DNA of 64,000 nt. It comes from Sphingomonas_L flavalba_A (GTDB lineage: Bacteria; Pseudomonadota; Alphaproteobacteria; Sphingomonadales; Sphingomonadaceae). A program made the translations under genes and the position numbers. The DNA lies in assembly GCF_047553045.1 (NCBI RefSeq), contig NZ_CP180208.1, forward strand, positions 1,302,001 to 1,366,000. The letters run 5' to 3'. Under the pieces are notes generated by a model. It ran no database searches. It was given only the letters and a program-made list of their open reading frames with translations, and had not been told where the DNA came from. Below, one piece after another: positions 18,193 to 26,075 of this stretch (position 1 is the first letter of the stretch; every line of letters starts with the position of its first letter).

Positions 18193-18738
18193 TCAATGCG
18201 TGACCGCCCGCCATTCGTAGCGGCCATCGCCTTCCTCATCGGTCCAGAGCGGAAGCGCCCGGCCGATGACGGAACTGGCGGGAACAGGTCCGAAGTAACG
18301 GCCGTCGAGGCTGTCCCGGATTTCCCAATTCATGAGGAAGAGTTCGCCGTCGCGGATGATGCGGCAGCCCTGCCAGACCGGCAGATCGCGTCCCATCCGG
18401 TCGCGCTCCAGTGCATCGCCCATCTCGACGTTATCGACGGTGATCGTCGCACCGTTGCGGCAGACGCGCTGTCCCGGCAAGCCGAGGACGCGTTTCAGCA
18501 GCGGCACGTCCCGCCCGATATAGCCGCGCTCGACCATGAACCGCTCCAGCGGTTCGGGCGGCGCGATGACGACGAGTTCAGGAACTTCGACCACATCGGC
18601 AGGAACAACTGTGTAGAAGCCGATGGGCGCGCTGGCGGTCGCATTCCAGATCAGCCTGGTTGGCGGATCGGCAACGGCCGTGGCGACAAGCGTACCGACG
18701 GCCAACATGGACACGGCGAGGATATGACGGCGGCTCAT
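18193..18738 (-). CDS. traF: TraF conjugal transfer signal peptidase (S26 family)
   Basis: 181 residues from ATG 18738. An N-terminal membrane anchor (about 5-24) is followed by a Ser-Lys peptidase: Ser36 in TASAPIGFY and Lys82 in PLLKRVLGLPGQ, with the family box DSLDGRYFGPVP near 145. TraF trims or cyclises the TrbC pilin in RP4-like systems. It overlaps the DUF2840 gene upstream by four bases. Confidence 0.92.
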   Translation of the reverse strand: MSRRHILAVSMLAVGTLVATAVADPPTRLIWNATASAPIGFYTVVPADVVEVPELVVIAPPEPLERFMVERGYIGRDVPLLKRVLGLPGQRVCRNGATITVDNVEMGDALERDRMGRDLPVWQGCRIIRDGELFLMNWEIRDSLDGRYFGPVPASSVIGRALPLWTDEEGDGRYEWRAVTH

Positions 18739-19253
18739 GGTGCGATCCTCCGGCGGCTGACCCATGCGGCATGGCGTTCCGGCGTGTAGGGGGTGGGGTC
18801 CTGACCGGCGATCATGCGGTTGTGGACGTGCCGCCAATGGTCCGGCGCAGCATCCGCAGGATCGACGCCAAGCGCGTCCACGGCGTCGATGGCGGCCAGC
18901 GCTTGCTGCACCTTTGGCCAGCCATCAATACGCAGCAGGATCTCGCCGCCGGGGCGAACGAAGGGCACGGTCTGGAACGGCTCGCCACGCCCGACAGCGC
19001 GCAGGATGTCGAGCCGCGAAACGATGGTGCCGTAGTCGTTGGAGGCCCAGCGGACGAAGGCGAAGATGCTTTCGGGTGCGAAGCCGACGAGACTGCGGCG
19101 GCGGTCGATGTTCTGCTCAAAGCTCTTGTGGCCGAAGCGTATCCAGTGCTCAACCTTCCGCTTCTGGAAGGCCAGTTCGACAAGTGTGGTGAAGGGCGCT
19201 GGACCGTCCGCCAGCGGATGTTCATGCGCACCACGCCCGGTTTTGCCGGTCAT
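18735..19253 (-). CDS. DUF2840 protein
   Basis: 172 residues. The region FQKRKVEHWIRFG, RRRSLVGFAPESIFAFVRWASNDYGTI and RLDILRAVG identifies DUF2840, a family found almost only beside traF and parA in alphaproteobacterial ICEs. The C-terminus is basic (WVSRRRIAP). Function unknown. It overlaps its neighbours by four bases on both sides, so it is translated with the parA-traF series. Confidence 0.87.
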   Translation of the reverse strand: MTGKTGRGAHEHPLADGPAPFTTLVELAFQKRKVEHWIRFGHKSFEQNIDRRRSLVGFAPESIFAFVRWASNDYGTIVSRLDILRAVGRGEPFQTVPFVRPGGEILLRIDGWPKVQQALAAIDAVDALGVDPADAAPDHWRHVHNRMIAGQDPTPYTPERHAAWVSRRRIAP

Positions 19254-19504
19254 GGCCGGTCTCCTTCGGTGGGTGGAAACTCGCGGCCCAGCAGCTCGCG
19301 CAACATCACGGCGACGGTGACGCCGCGCCGGAAAGCGGCGACCTTGATGCGCCCGCGCAGTTCGGGTGTGATGTCGATGGTCAGGCGGGCGGTAAAAGCC
19401 TCGGCAGCCATCTTTCCGGTTGCCGGCGCATCGGCGGCCCTGACCCAGCTATCGGGATTACCCGGACGCGATGCGAAGCCGGATTTGGCGGGTGGACGTG
19501 TCAT
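19250..19504 (-). CDS. Small ribbon-helix-helix partner of ParA
   Basis: 84 residues. The second half (ARLTIDITPELRGRIKVAAFRRGVTVAVMLRELL) is a ribbon-helix-helix fold, preceded by a flexible basic N-terminus. This layout resembles ParG-type centromere-binding proteins. It overlaps parA by four bases, so it is probably the DNA-binding partner of that ATPase. No centromere repeats were identified. Confidence 0.78.
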   Translation of the reverse strand: MTRPPAKSGFASRPGNPDSWVRAADAPATGKMAAEAFTARLTIDITPELRGRIKVAAFRRGVTVAVMLRELLGREFPPTEGDRP

Positions 19505-20154
19505 CGCACAATCCTCCCGATCCCGAGGCTATCGATCTCGGCCACCAGCGCTGTGACCTCCTGTGCAGCCCGTTCGCCGCCATCGGTCTCTGAGACCAGT
19601 CGCCCAGTTTGTGCGGCTTCAGCAAAGGCGACGCGCTGGCCGATGGTCGTGGCCAGCAACGGCGGATCTTGGTCCGCCAGTGTCTCAGCCGTTTCGCGGG
19701 CGATGACGGTGCGCGCAGCGCATCGGTTCAGCAGAAAACGGGCGGCCAGTTCAGGACGATAGATGCGTGCTTCGTTCAGAAGCGCCAGCATCTCGGCGGA
19801 GGCCCAGCCGTCGAAAGGAGATGGCTGCACCGGGACCAGCACCAGATCGGCTGCAAGCAGCGCTGAGCGCATCAGACCAGCGACACGGGGCGGACCATCG
19901 ATGACGACATGGTCGGCGTCACGCGCCAGCTCCGGCGCTTCCCGGTGCAGCGTATCGCGGGCCAGGCCGATGACACTGAACAGCCTTGGCAGCCCTTCAT
20001 GGCCACGCCGCTGCGACCAGTCGAGTGCGGAGCCTTGCGGATCGGCGTCGATCAGGATGACGCGTTTGCCTTCCGCAGCCCACGCACCGGCGAGATGCAG
20101 CGCCAACGTGGTTTTTCCGACACCGCCTTTCTGATTGAGGAGAGCGATGATCAT
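19501..20154 (-). CDS. parA: ParA-family partition ATPase
   Basis: 217 residues with the deviant Walker A KGGVGKTT (9-16), Walker A' DADPQGSALDWS and Walker B-like VVIDGPPRVAG. It is a short ParA without an N-terminal helix-turn-helix, as in ParF-type systems. It segregates the circular form of the element after excision and replication. Its start overlaps the repA stop by four bases and its stop overlaps the ribbon-helix-helix gene by four. Confidence 0.93.
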   Translation of the reverse strand: MIIALLNQKGGVGKTTLALHLAGAWAAEGKRVILIDADPQGSALDWSQRRGHEGLPRLFSVIGLARDTLHREAPELARDADHVVIDGPPRVAGLMRSALLAADLVLVPVQPSPFDGWASAEMLALLNEARIYRPELAARFLLNRCAARTVIARETAETLADQDPPLLATTIGQRVAFAEAAQTGRLVSETDGGERAAQEVTALVAEIDSLGIGRIVR

Positions 20155-21296
20155 CGCTGTCCTCCCGGCTTGCTGAGAGGAAGTTCAGGCGTGCTTGTTG
20201 ACGCGGGCGATCCTTGCTTTGGGGGTGTCAGCTTGCCTTTATGGGCACCCGATCTGAGGGCCGCACCAGCCTTCGCGATGAGCTTTTCCACATCGCGCCG
20301 CCGCTCTTCAAAGTTAGATTCTGTGTTAGACTCTAAGTTAAGGGCGCGATTTTCGCTTTTGTTACCGAAGGATAGGAGGTGTTTGGGTTCCCGATAGCAC
20401 GAGCCTCCGGTTCCTGATGGCACGATAGTCCGGGTTCCCGATAGCACGAGACTATCCACAGGTTTTCCACAGGCCGGGACAGGCTCGAAAGCGAGCAGCA
20501 TCCGGCCGCCGGTTTCGACCTCGGCGAACAGGGTGTAGCCGGGCAGTGGCTGGCGGCGGATAATGTCGCGCAGCTCGAAGGCGAAGCGCTTGAACGGCGA
20601 CAGACTGCCCGATTTCTGGTGCAGGTGACGGAAGTCGAACCGCCAACCGTTTGTCTGCCGCCCACCATGCTTGCGCACCAGGCGATAGAGCCAGCGGTCC
20701 ATCCCGCCGGTCAGATTGAAATAGGCCCGGTCGATGGTGAGGATCAGGGCGTCATCCAGAACCGCACTGTAGAACCAGTCGGGCACGATCATCTCGATGC
20801 CGTCCGGACGGCCATTGGCATCGGTCCGCTCGTGCCATTCGTTGATCCACGAAAAACGATGTCGCCGTCCATTCGCGCGCTGGCGGATCGAGGTTGCAAC
20901 CGTGGTCGATTGCAGCCGGTCCAGCGCCGCCTTCAGGCGCTGATAGTCCCTCAGGGAGGTTCCGCGCCCTGTGAATGTCAGGATTTCATAAGGCGTTGCC
21001 GCCATCAGGCGCGACGTGCGCAGACCGGCGTCCCGCGCTTCCACGATCTGGCTGGCCGCCCAGATCAGTATATCGGCGTCCCAGATCGTCGCCATACCGT
21101 GATCGGGAACAGCTTCGACACGGATCGAGACGTTGCCCAAGGCAAAGTCAATCGGGCGGATACGGTGCGATTTGGAAAGGGAAAAGAAAGGATAGGCCAT
21201 GAGATCCTGCGCGTCTCGTGGTGCGAATTCCCCGGGAAGCGCCCGAAAGAGATCGAGTTGCCCGCGTTCCGAGGCGGATGGGTGCTGCGCTGCCAT
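20151..21296 (-). CDS. repA: Replication initiator RepA (RPA family)
   Basis: 381 residues from ATG 21296 (MAAQHPSASERGQLDLFRAL), 19 bases after the AlpA-like gene. RPA-type initiators bind iterons and load the host replisome. Recognisable parts are MAYPFFSLSKSHR, ATIWDADILIWAASQI, TPYEILTFTGRGTS, MDRWLYRLVRKHGG and the winged-helix end. Residues about 280-305 are encoded by the iteron repeats described separately, so the gene doubles as its own origin. A RepA-ParA pair on an element with an integrase implies transient plasmid replication. Confidence 0.9.
   Translation of the reverse strand: MAAQHPSASERGQLDLFRALPGEFAPRDAQDLMAYPFFSLSKSHRIRPIDFALGNVSIRVEAVPDHGMATIWDADILIWAASQIVEARDAGLRTSRLMAATPYEILTFTGRGTSLRDYQRLKAALDRLQSTTVATSIRQRANGRRHRFSWINEWHERTDANGRPDGIEMIVPDWFYSAVLDDALILTIDRAYFNLTGGMDRWLYRLVRKHGGRQTNGWRFDFRHLHQKSGSLSPFKRFAFELRDIIRRQPLPGYTLFAEVETGGRMLLAFEPVPACGKPVDSLVLSGTRTIVPSGTGGSCYREPKHLLSFGNKSENRALNLESNTESNFEERRRDVEKLIAKAGAALRSGAHKGKLTPPKQGSPASTSTPELPLSKPGGQR
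20309..20471. other. Putative replication origin (oriV) inside repA: iterons, DnaA boxes, AT-rich stretch
   Basis: Three direct repeats of 19 bases lie at 20385-20403 and 20432-20450 (both GGGTTCCCGATAGCACGAG) and 20408-20426 (CGGTTCCTGATGGCACGAT), spaced 23-24 bases, about two helical turns. Next to them are CTATCCACA (20452-20460, one mismatch to the DnaA box) and TTTTCCACA (20463-20471, full match to TTWTNCACA). On the other side, 20309-20365 is AT-rich with repeated GTTAGA units, as expected of an unwinding region. All of it is inside the repA reading frame. Confidence 0.72.
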
Positions 21297-21315
21297 CAGG
21301 GGCTGACTGCCGTGT

Positions 21316-21597
21316 TCAGCGCGTGATGCGCTTGGGCGAGGTGAATGCGGTCGGCGGCATAGGTTTCGCCGGGAGAACTTGTCCGCGTGGGTCCGACGTG
21401 GAGGTAACCGATCCGCGCGCAACCCAGGCTGCGAGATCCTCGACCGAATAGACAACGCGGCCGCCGAGCTTGTGATAGGCAGGTCCCGTTCCGTAGGTTC
21501 TGTGCTTTTCCAGCGTGCGCGCGGACAGACTGAGGAAATCGGCGGCTTCCTTGGTGCGCAGATAGCGTGGCGGCAAGGCGGCGAGATCAGGTCGCAT
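21316..21597 (-). CDS. AlpA-like excisionase / recombination directionality factor (RdfS-like)
   Basis: 93 residues from ATG 21597 (MRPDLAALPPRYLRTKEAAD). The MerR-like helix-turn-helix YLRTKEAADFLSLSARTLEKHR ... LGGRVVYSVEDLAAWV is the AlpA/excisionase fold. In ICEMlSymR7A an excisionase of this type (RdfS) heads the genes for traF and relaxase and is switched on by FseA. Position and fold agree here: directly downstream of the fseA-like gene and upstream of repA. It should direct the integrase towards excision. Confidence 0.78.
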   Translation of the reverse strand: MRPDLAALPPRYLRTKEAADFLSLSARTLEKHRTYGTGPAYHKLGGRVVYSVEDLAAWVARGSVTSTSDPRGQVLPAKPMPPTAFTSPKRITR

Positions 21598-21733
21598 GGG
21601 GTGGCCTCCGTGGTTGTGCAGGATGCCGCTGACGATCAACGGCATGACATGCGCACGGTGGCGAAGGCGCGGCGGCATGGGGGATGAGGAAGATCGAAGG
21701 GGTAGAATCCTCACCCTCGATCAGACGTCAGTG

Positions 21734-22499
21734 TCAGGGTTTGCGACGATGGCGCAAAAGGTCCTGATAACCGCCGTCGATCAGCGCGGCGGCAGATCGG
21801 ACAAGGGCGATGACAGAGGCGCGCAAAGCCGATGTCTTCCACGGCTCAGCGCGAACGCGCGCCTCTCCGTAGATGGCGATGGCAATCTCACGATAGGTCG
21901 CGTGGTTGGCGTTTCCGTCGGCAGCTTGCATCATCAGGCGAAACCGCCGGCGCTGATACGGCGTCATCCTGGGATCGCGGCGCGCGGGTTTCCCGGCCAG
22001 CATGTGCCAGAGCCTGAGAATGGCTTCGAGCCGATCCGGCAGATTTTCGTCAAGTGGCAGAATGATCGCCGGCTGCGAATTGGCATCGGTGTCGGCGAGG
22101 ATCAGATATTGAACGCCGTCTCTGGCGTCGCAGACACCATATGTCCCCTCTGGTCCGCAGATGGCATCAGCAAGATCTACCGATAAGGCGGACGGAGAAG
22201 GCGGAAGAAAATCGGGCGCTGCCCCGAGCATCAGCATGTCCGGATTGGCAACAGGCGACCAGATGACCGGTTGGTCGAGCGCGGAAAAGCCGGGGTCTGC
22301 CGGGAAATCGCAACCCCCAGCGATGTTGGACATCATCCGCAAAGGGAAGATGCCCGGCGCCTTGCGCTACAAGATCATCGAAACTGGCCTGGTAGGAGGC
22401 GTTACGCCGCAGGCATTCCCAGGCGACACCCTCAACGGGCAGCGCATCGTAGAATTCATACTGGTTCTGGTCTCGCCAGCGGGATGTATCCGGCTTCAT
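21734..22499 (-). CDS. FseA-like excision activator (DUF6499 + DUF2285) split by a +1 ribosomal frameshift
   Basis: The first frame starts at ATG 22499 (MKPDTSRWRDQNQYEFYDAL). It encodes a DUF6499-type N-domain (WECLRRNASYQASF) to Pro66 in HRWGLRFP, and alone would stop at 22167. The rest of the family sequence (ADPGFSALDQPVIWSP..., then a C-terminal DUF2285 domain) is in the +1 frame, ending at 21734. The junction CGA-TTT-CCC-G-GCA, with CCC at 22304-22302, joins the frames if one G is skipped, giving 254 residues. ICEMlSymR7A makes its activator FseA from msi172 and msi171 by a programmed +1 shift; domain order and position here match. A plain mutation or base-call error would look the same in one sequence, but CCC-N is a known +1 shift site. 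Confidence 0.8.
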
Positions 22500-22627
22500 T
22501 GCTCCGCTCCTGGTTGAAACTGCACAGGTGGAGCGTGAAAGAATTGCGGCGCCTCTACCGAGATGGAAGCCGGGACAAAGACATGGGGTGATGCTCTGAA
22601 GGCATCACTGGTGCGACGGCGGCGAGG

Positions 22628-22918
22628 TCAGGTCCGATCTGTCGGATGACGCAGCAGCTGACGATAGCCGCTCTGTGTCATCCAGCGCGCCCGTGCCAGA
22701 TGGCTGTCATGGACCTGCCGGGCGCGTTCAGGTTCCCGAACAGGGTCAATTCCGAACAGCACATTGACGGCTTCGGTCCATTCCGCCCCATCACCGGCGG
22801 CATCGAGCAGCCGCATATAGAGCTTGATATGCGCGCGATCATATTTGGTCAGCTCGTCGCTAACAGGTGCAATATCGTCGAAGGGAGGAACCGGAGATGT
22901 CATGTCGCGGGTCGCCAC
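22628..22918 (-). CDS. Single-domain DUF2285 protein (QseM-like anti-activator)
   Basis: 96 residues, almost all DUF2285 (HIKLYMRLLDAAGDGAEWTEAVNVLFG, then RARWMTQSGYRQLLR). It resembles the C-terminal domain of the fseA-like product (FRLMMQAADGNANHATYREIAIAIYG ... GGYQDLLRH). In ICEMlSymR7A a small DUF2285 protein, QseM, binds and blocks FseA. Same fold, size and neighbourhood suggest the same job here. The gap 22500-22627 to the fseA-like start shows no gene. Confidence 0.72.
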   Translation of the reverse strand: MATRDMTSPVPPFDDIAPVSDELTKYDRAHIKLYMRLLDAAGDGAEWTEAVNVLFGIDPVREPERARQVHDSHLARARWMTQSGYRQLLRHPTDRT

Positions 22919-22963
22919 AGAGCATAGCCCGCCGCAGCGGATTGATGATGTCGCCGGCGCCGG

Positions 22964-23230
22964 TCAGGCGTCACGGATCTGTCGGTATCTCTTCTCGTCT
23001 TGGTCATGAACCAGCAATACTCCTTGCCCGCGATCCGTGGACAGGAGAACAATCCCTGCTGCTTCAAGCGCCCGGCGCACCTGATCCCGCGTTGTCTCAT
23101 ACACCTCGAGCCGGTTCTCGGACTCAAGGCGTTTCAGGGCAGTCAGCGATATTCGGGCCTTGTCAGCGAGCGTCTCCTGCGTCCAACCCAGCAACGCGCG
23201 TGCGGCCCGCGACTGTCGAGCGGTGATCAT
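22964..23230 (-). CDS. XRE-family repressor (QseC-like by position)
   Basis: 88 residues. Helix-turn-helix 1-55 (RQSRAARALLGWTQETLADKARISLTALKRLE), then a short C-terminus (VRRALEAAGIVLLSTDRGQG). It is the first gene of the excision-control block and reads towards the DUF2285 gene 45 bases away. In the related ICE a small XRE protein (QseC) regulates the anti-activator. That function is inferred from position only. Confidence 0.75.
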   Translation of the reverse strand: MITARQSRAARALLGWTQETLADKARISLTALKRLESENRLEVYETTRDQVRRALEAAGIVLLSTDRGQGVLLVHDQDEKRYRQIRDA

Positions 23231-23424
23231 GCATGATCACCTCCCATCGCGACCGGCGCGCATTCCAGAACTACGGCTATTTTAGTCGCCTTCGCCTGAT
23301 ACGCCATACGAAATCGTCGAATCTGGCCAGGGCGTTATCTGCACGGCTGAGCATGCAGCCGACTGATTCGCCTGTATGTCACAATTGCAGCGCTTGTGCT
23401 GGCCGTAGCGCCGACCAGCGCAAG

Positions 23425-23475
23425 ATGATCTCCAAACGCTCCACGGGAAATGATCGTGATATGTTTGGAGATCAT
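23425..23475. promoter_or_regulatory. Perfect 13-bp inverted repeat, candidate HipB operator
   Basis: ATGATCTCCAAAC (23425-23437) and GTTTGGAGATCAT (23463-23475) are exact inverted repeats with a 25-base spacer, 73 bases upstream of the hipB start. HipB-type repressors autoregulate through such paired sites. The remainder of the gap 23231-23548 has an AT-rich stretch (23481-23548) likely to hold the promoter, and no other gene. Confidence 0.65.
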
Positions 23476-23548
23476 TGTCGTTGCATTTTACACTGGATAT
23501 GATACCTATTCAGATCAATGCGACAGTAATGATCCGTAAAGGCATCAC

Positions 23549-23869
23549 ATGAAGGCGGAAGAAGAAACACTGAGGCTGATCGGCGACCATTTTCGCCGCG
23601 CGCGTCTTGCAGCGGGGTTGACCCAGGAGCAGGTGGCCGATCTTGCGGGCATTTCGCGCCCGCGCTACCGCGACATCGAGACGGGGGCGGCGGCTGCGCG
23701 CACCACGACATTGATCAACATTGCCAGGGCGCTTGGGCTGGAAATGATGCTGGTCCCGCAGGCGATGGTGCCCGCCATCGAGGCGCTTTTGCGCCCCGAG
23801 GCCGAGGATGATCATCCGGCCTTCAGCCCGCAACCGGAGAGCGACGATGACAGCCGTCCGTACCGCTGA
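23549..23869 (+). CDS. hipB: HipB-like antitoxin (XRE family)
   Basis: 106 residues. Helix-turn-helix at about 8-66 (LIGDHFRRARLAAGLTQEQVADLAGISRPRYRDIE), then a C-terminal tail rich in acidic residues and proline. It neutralises the HipA kinase next door and represses the operon. Its end overlaps the hipA start by 23 bases, typical of hipBA. The pair reads against the surrounding minus-strand ICE genes, so it looks like an inserted cargo module. Confidence 0.85.
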   Translation: MKAEEETLRLIGDHFRRARLAAGLTQEQVADLAGISRPRYRDIETGAAAARTTTLINIARALGLEMMLVPQAMVPAIEALLRPEAEDDHPAFSPQPESDDDSRPYR

Positions 23870-25088
23870 GACCATCACCGCGCTGGACGTGTTCCTGAAC
23901 AGTGCGAAGGTTGGCATGATCGTCAGGACGCCGGGTGATTTCAACGCCTTCAGCCTTGATCAGGCCTATCGCGCGACCGGCGGCATTCCGGTTCTGAGCC
24001 TGTCGCTGCGCGCGGCATCAGGGGGGCTACGCAAGGATCCGCGACCTGTCGCAGGCAGCCTGCCGCCCTTCTTTGCCAACCTGCTGCCCGAAGACCGGCT
24101 GCGCGAGGCGATGGAAAGACACCATGCGGGCAATGTGCGGCCGGGGAATGATTTCGATCTCCTGGCAGCTCTGGGCGCGGACCTGCCGGGTGCCGTTCGG
24201 GTGGTGCCCAGTGACGGTCAACCGGGCATCGGGGCGGCGCCCGCCCAAGGGCGGCCCAAAGCCCGCTTCTCGCTGGCGGGCGTGCAGATGAAGCTCTCGG
24301 TAATGAAGAACACGGGCAAAGGCGGGGGGCTGACCTTGCCGCTCGGGGATGACGAGGGCCAGTATATTGCAAAATTCCCCTCGACCGCCTTTCCGGGTGT
24401 GTCGGAAAACGAGTTCGCGAACCTCGCGCTTGCCGAAGCCATCGGCATGGACGTGCCCGAGCGGGAACTGGTCAGCCGAGGGCAGTTCGAGGGGATTCCC
24501 GAAGAGTTCGAAACACTTGCCGAGGGGCTGGTCCTGCTCGTGCGGCGTTTTGATCGCGGGGCAGACCGGCAGCGCATCCATATCGAGGATTTCGCGCAGG
24601 TTTTCGGCCTGTACCCGGCGCGCAAATATGATGGCGCCGCCTCCCACGACATCGCCTCTGTGCTGAATGTGGCAATCTCGCCGTTCGCCGCGCTGGAGTT
24701 TGTCCGGCGGCTGACCTTCTCGGTGGTCATGGGCAATGGCGACATGCACCTCAAGAACTGGTCACTGATCTATCCGGGCGACGGCGACACCCCCGCTCTT
24801 GCACCGATCTACGACATGCTTTCGACCATTCCCTATATTCCGGCAGATGGGCTGGCGCTGTCTCTGGGCGGCGAGCGGGCCTTCAAGGGCCTGGCCCCGG
24901 CCCGCTGGAAGACGTTTGCCAATCGGGCAAGGCTTCCCGAGCCTGCCGTGCTCAAGGCCGTTGTCGAGACGGTGAAACGCATCGATGCGAAATGGTGGAC
25001 ACTGCCGGAACGCGAGGTGGTCCCCCCGCCCGTGCTGGAACGGATCGACGCCAATGTGAAAACCATGATCCCGATCCTGACCGGCTGA
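23847..25088 (+). CDS. hipA: HipA-like serine/threonine kinase toxin
   Basis: 413 residues from ATG 23847. It has an N-subdomain 1 (TALDVFLNSAKVGMI), FSLAGVQMKLSV near 150, the catalytic loop GDMHLKNWSL with Asp299, and the metal-binding YDMLST with Asp323. HipA of E. coli phosphorylates GltX and halts translation, causing persistence; the substrate here is unknown. Full length, no damage seen. A strong hairpin follows the gene. Confidence 0.92.
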   Translation: MTAVRTAETITALDVFLNSAKVGMIVRTPGDFNAFSLDQAYRATGGIPVLSLSLRAASGGLRKDPRPVAGSLPPFFANLLPEDRLREAMERHHAGNVRPGNDFDLLAALGADLPGAVRVVPSDGQPGIGAAPAQGRPKARFSLAGVQMKLSVMKNTGKGGGLTLPLGDDEGQYIAKFPSTAFPGVSENEFANLALAEAIGMDVPERELVSRGQFEGIPEEFETLAEGLVLLVRRFDRGADRQRIHIEDFAQVFGLYPARKYDGAASHDIASVLNVAISPFAALEFVRRLTFSVVMGNGDMHLKNWSLIYPGDGDTPALAPIYDMLSTIPYIPADGLALSLGGERAFKGLAPARWKTFANRARLPEPAVLKAVVETVKRIDAKWWTLPEREVVPPPVLERIDANVKTMIPILTG

Positions 25089-25143
25089 GCAGTTCCAGCC
25101 CGGTCAGGTCACCGGGCCTGGCGGCTTTCCCGCGGGCACGGGA

Positions 25144-25175
25144 AAGGCCCCGACCTTGCGGTCGGAGCCTTTGTT
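25144..25175 (+). terminator. Terminator of hipBA
   Basis: AAGGCCCCGACC (25144-25155), loop TTGC, GGTCGGAGCCTT (25160-25171): a 12-bp stem with one mismatch, followed by TGTT. It lies between the hipA stop and the convergent DUF736 gene and could serve both strands. Confidence 0.65.
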
Positions 25176-25182
25176 CCGCGCC

Positions 25183-25509
25183 TCAGTCGCCGCGGCGACC
25201 GTTGGGGCGGGACCAGATGAGGGAGAAGGTTTCGCCGTCCTCTTCGTCGAAGAGGTTGGCGTAGATCGGAGCGTTGAAGCTTGGATCGTCCAGCTTGAGG
25301 CCCAGATAGTCGCGGCCCTCGTTGGAGCGCTTGGACCAGGCGGCGCCGATTTCAGCGCGACCGACCAGAACGCGGTGGCTGGGGGCATTCTCGCCGGTGG
25401 CGCGCAGGTCGGGGATGATGCGCACGCCCTTGGCCTGGACGCTGAGGGTGACGATTTCGCCGGTGAATTCGTTCGAGCCGGTCTTCTTGAAGGTGCCGAT
25501 GGTTGCCAT
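25183..25509 (-). CDS. DUF736 protein
   Basis: 108 residues, MATIGTFKKTGSNEFTGEIVTL ... GAAWSKRSNEGRDYLGLKLDDPSF ... FSLIWSRP. A typical DUF736 protein, divergent from the copy at 17822-18157 but with the same blocks in order. Function unknown; the family is a marker of alphaproteobacterial conjugative elements. A purine-rich stretch gives a plausible ribosome-binding site before ATG 25509. Confidence 0.85.
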   Translation of the reverse strand: MATIGTFKKTGSNEFTGEIVTLSVQAKGVRIIPDLRATGENAPSHRVLVGRAEIGAAWSKRSNEGRDYLGLKLDDPSFNAPIYANLFDEEDGETFSLIWSRPNGRRGD

Positions 25510-26075
25510 TTTAAGTCTCCGCTTTCCGTTTCCGAGCCCGCACCATTGCGGCCTCTATGGCGATCGACCGGCCGGAGACGAACGCTGGCGCACCCCAAAG
25601 GGGCTGGACAGCACAGGAGGAACTTTCTTGTTCCGCGCGGAATGGCGGCTTTGCCGACAGGGGAAGAAAGTTGTGACGACGCTGTTGCGCTAAAGCGGTC
25701 GAAGCGCATCGCGCTGTTCTTCGGCCAGATCAGGCCATTGAAGAGGCCGTTTGGAGCGGTCGAGACACGGGGGTGAACGGGGACGGTGGCAACCTCGAGG
25801 CTCCATCAGGATGACCAGACCGGCGCACCGGCTTGTCTGGTCCCCCGCGTTTCAGGTCGTGCACATCCTTTTCTCCGGCCTGTGCTATCGGCATTGCCCC
25901 AACCGGTTTTCGGTCAGTCCTCGAATGCTGGCACTGACCGTCCTGCGCTCCTATGGACCGTGCCTGTGCCTCACGCTGCCCTGGGATCCACACGCTATCT
26001 ACCCACCCGCCTCCTGACGAAGACGGCAGATGATCCGTATCCGCTTCTGGTCCTGCCTCTACGGGTCACTCCAGT
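25510..26075. other. Gap without a recognisable gene
   Basis: 566 bases. Frames open here have no family resemblance and look like chance reading of GC-rich DNA. A 9-bp exact inverted repeat, AACTTTCTT (25621-25629) and AAGAAAGTT (25664-25672), lies 112 bases upstream of the DUF736 start and could be regulatory. Nothing else is seen. Confidence 0.6.

Noticed and set aside
20385..20450. Direct repeats as a possible CRISPR array
   Set aside because: Only three units with 4-5-base spacers inside a coding frame and beside DnaA boxes; they are iterons, not CRISPR. No cas genes are present.
21734..22342. Treating the DUF2285 frame as a separate gene starting at 22342
   Set aside because: The family sequence runs continuously from the upstream frame through the +1 site; the ATG at 22342 lacks a ribosome-binding site and would begin in the wrong frame for the RWGLRFP block.
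25730..25993. 87-codon open frame between the DUF736 and membrane-protein genes
   Set aside because: Biased by GC-rich DNA, no ribosome-binding site and no recognisable features.
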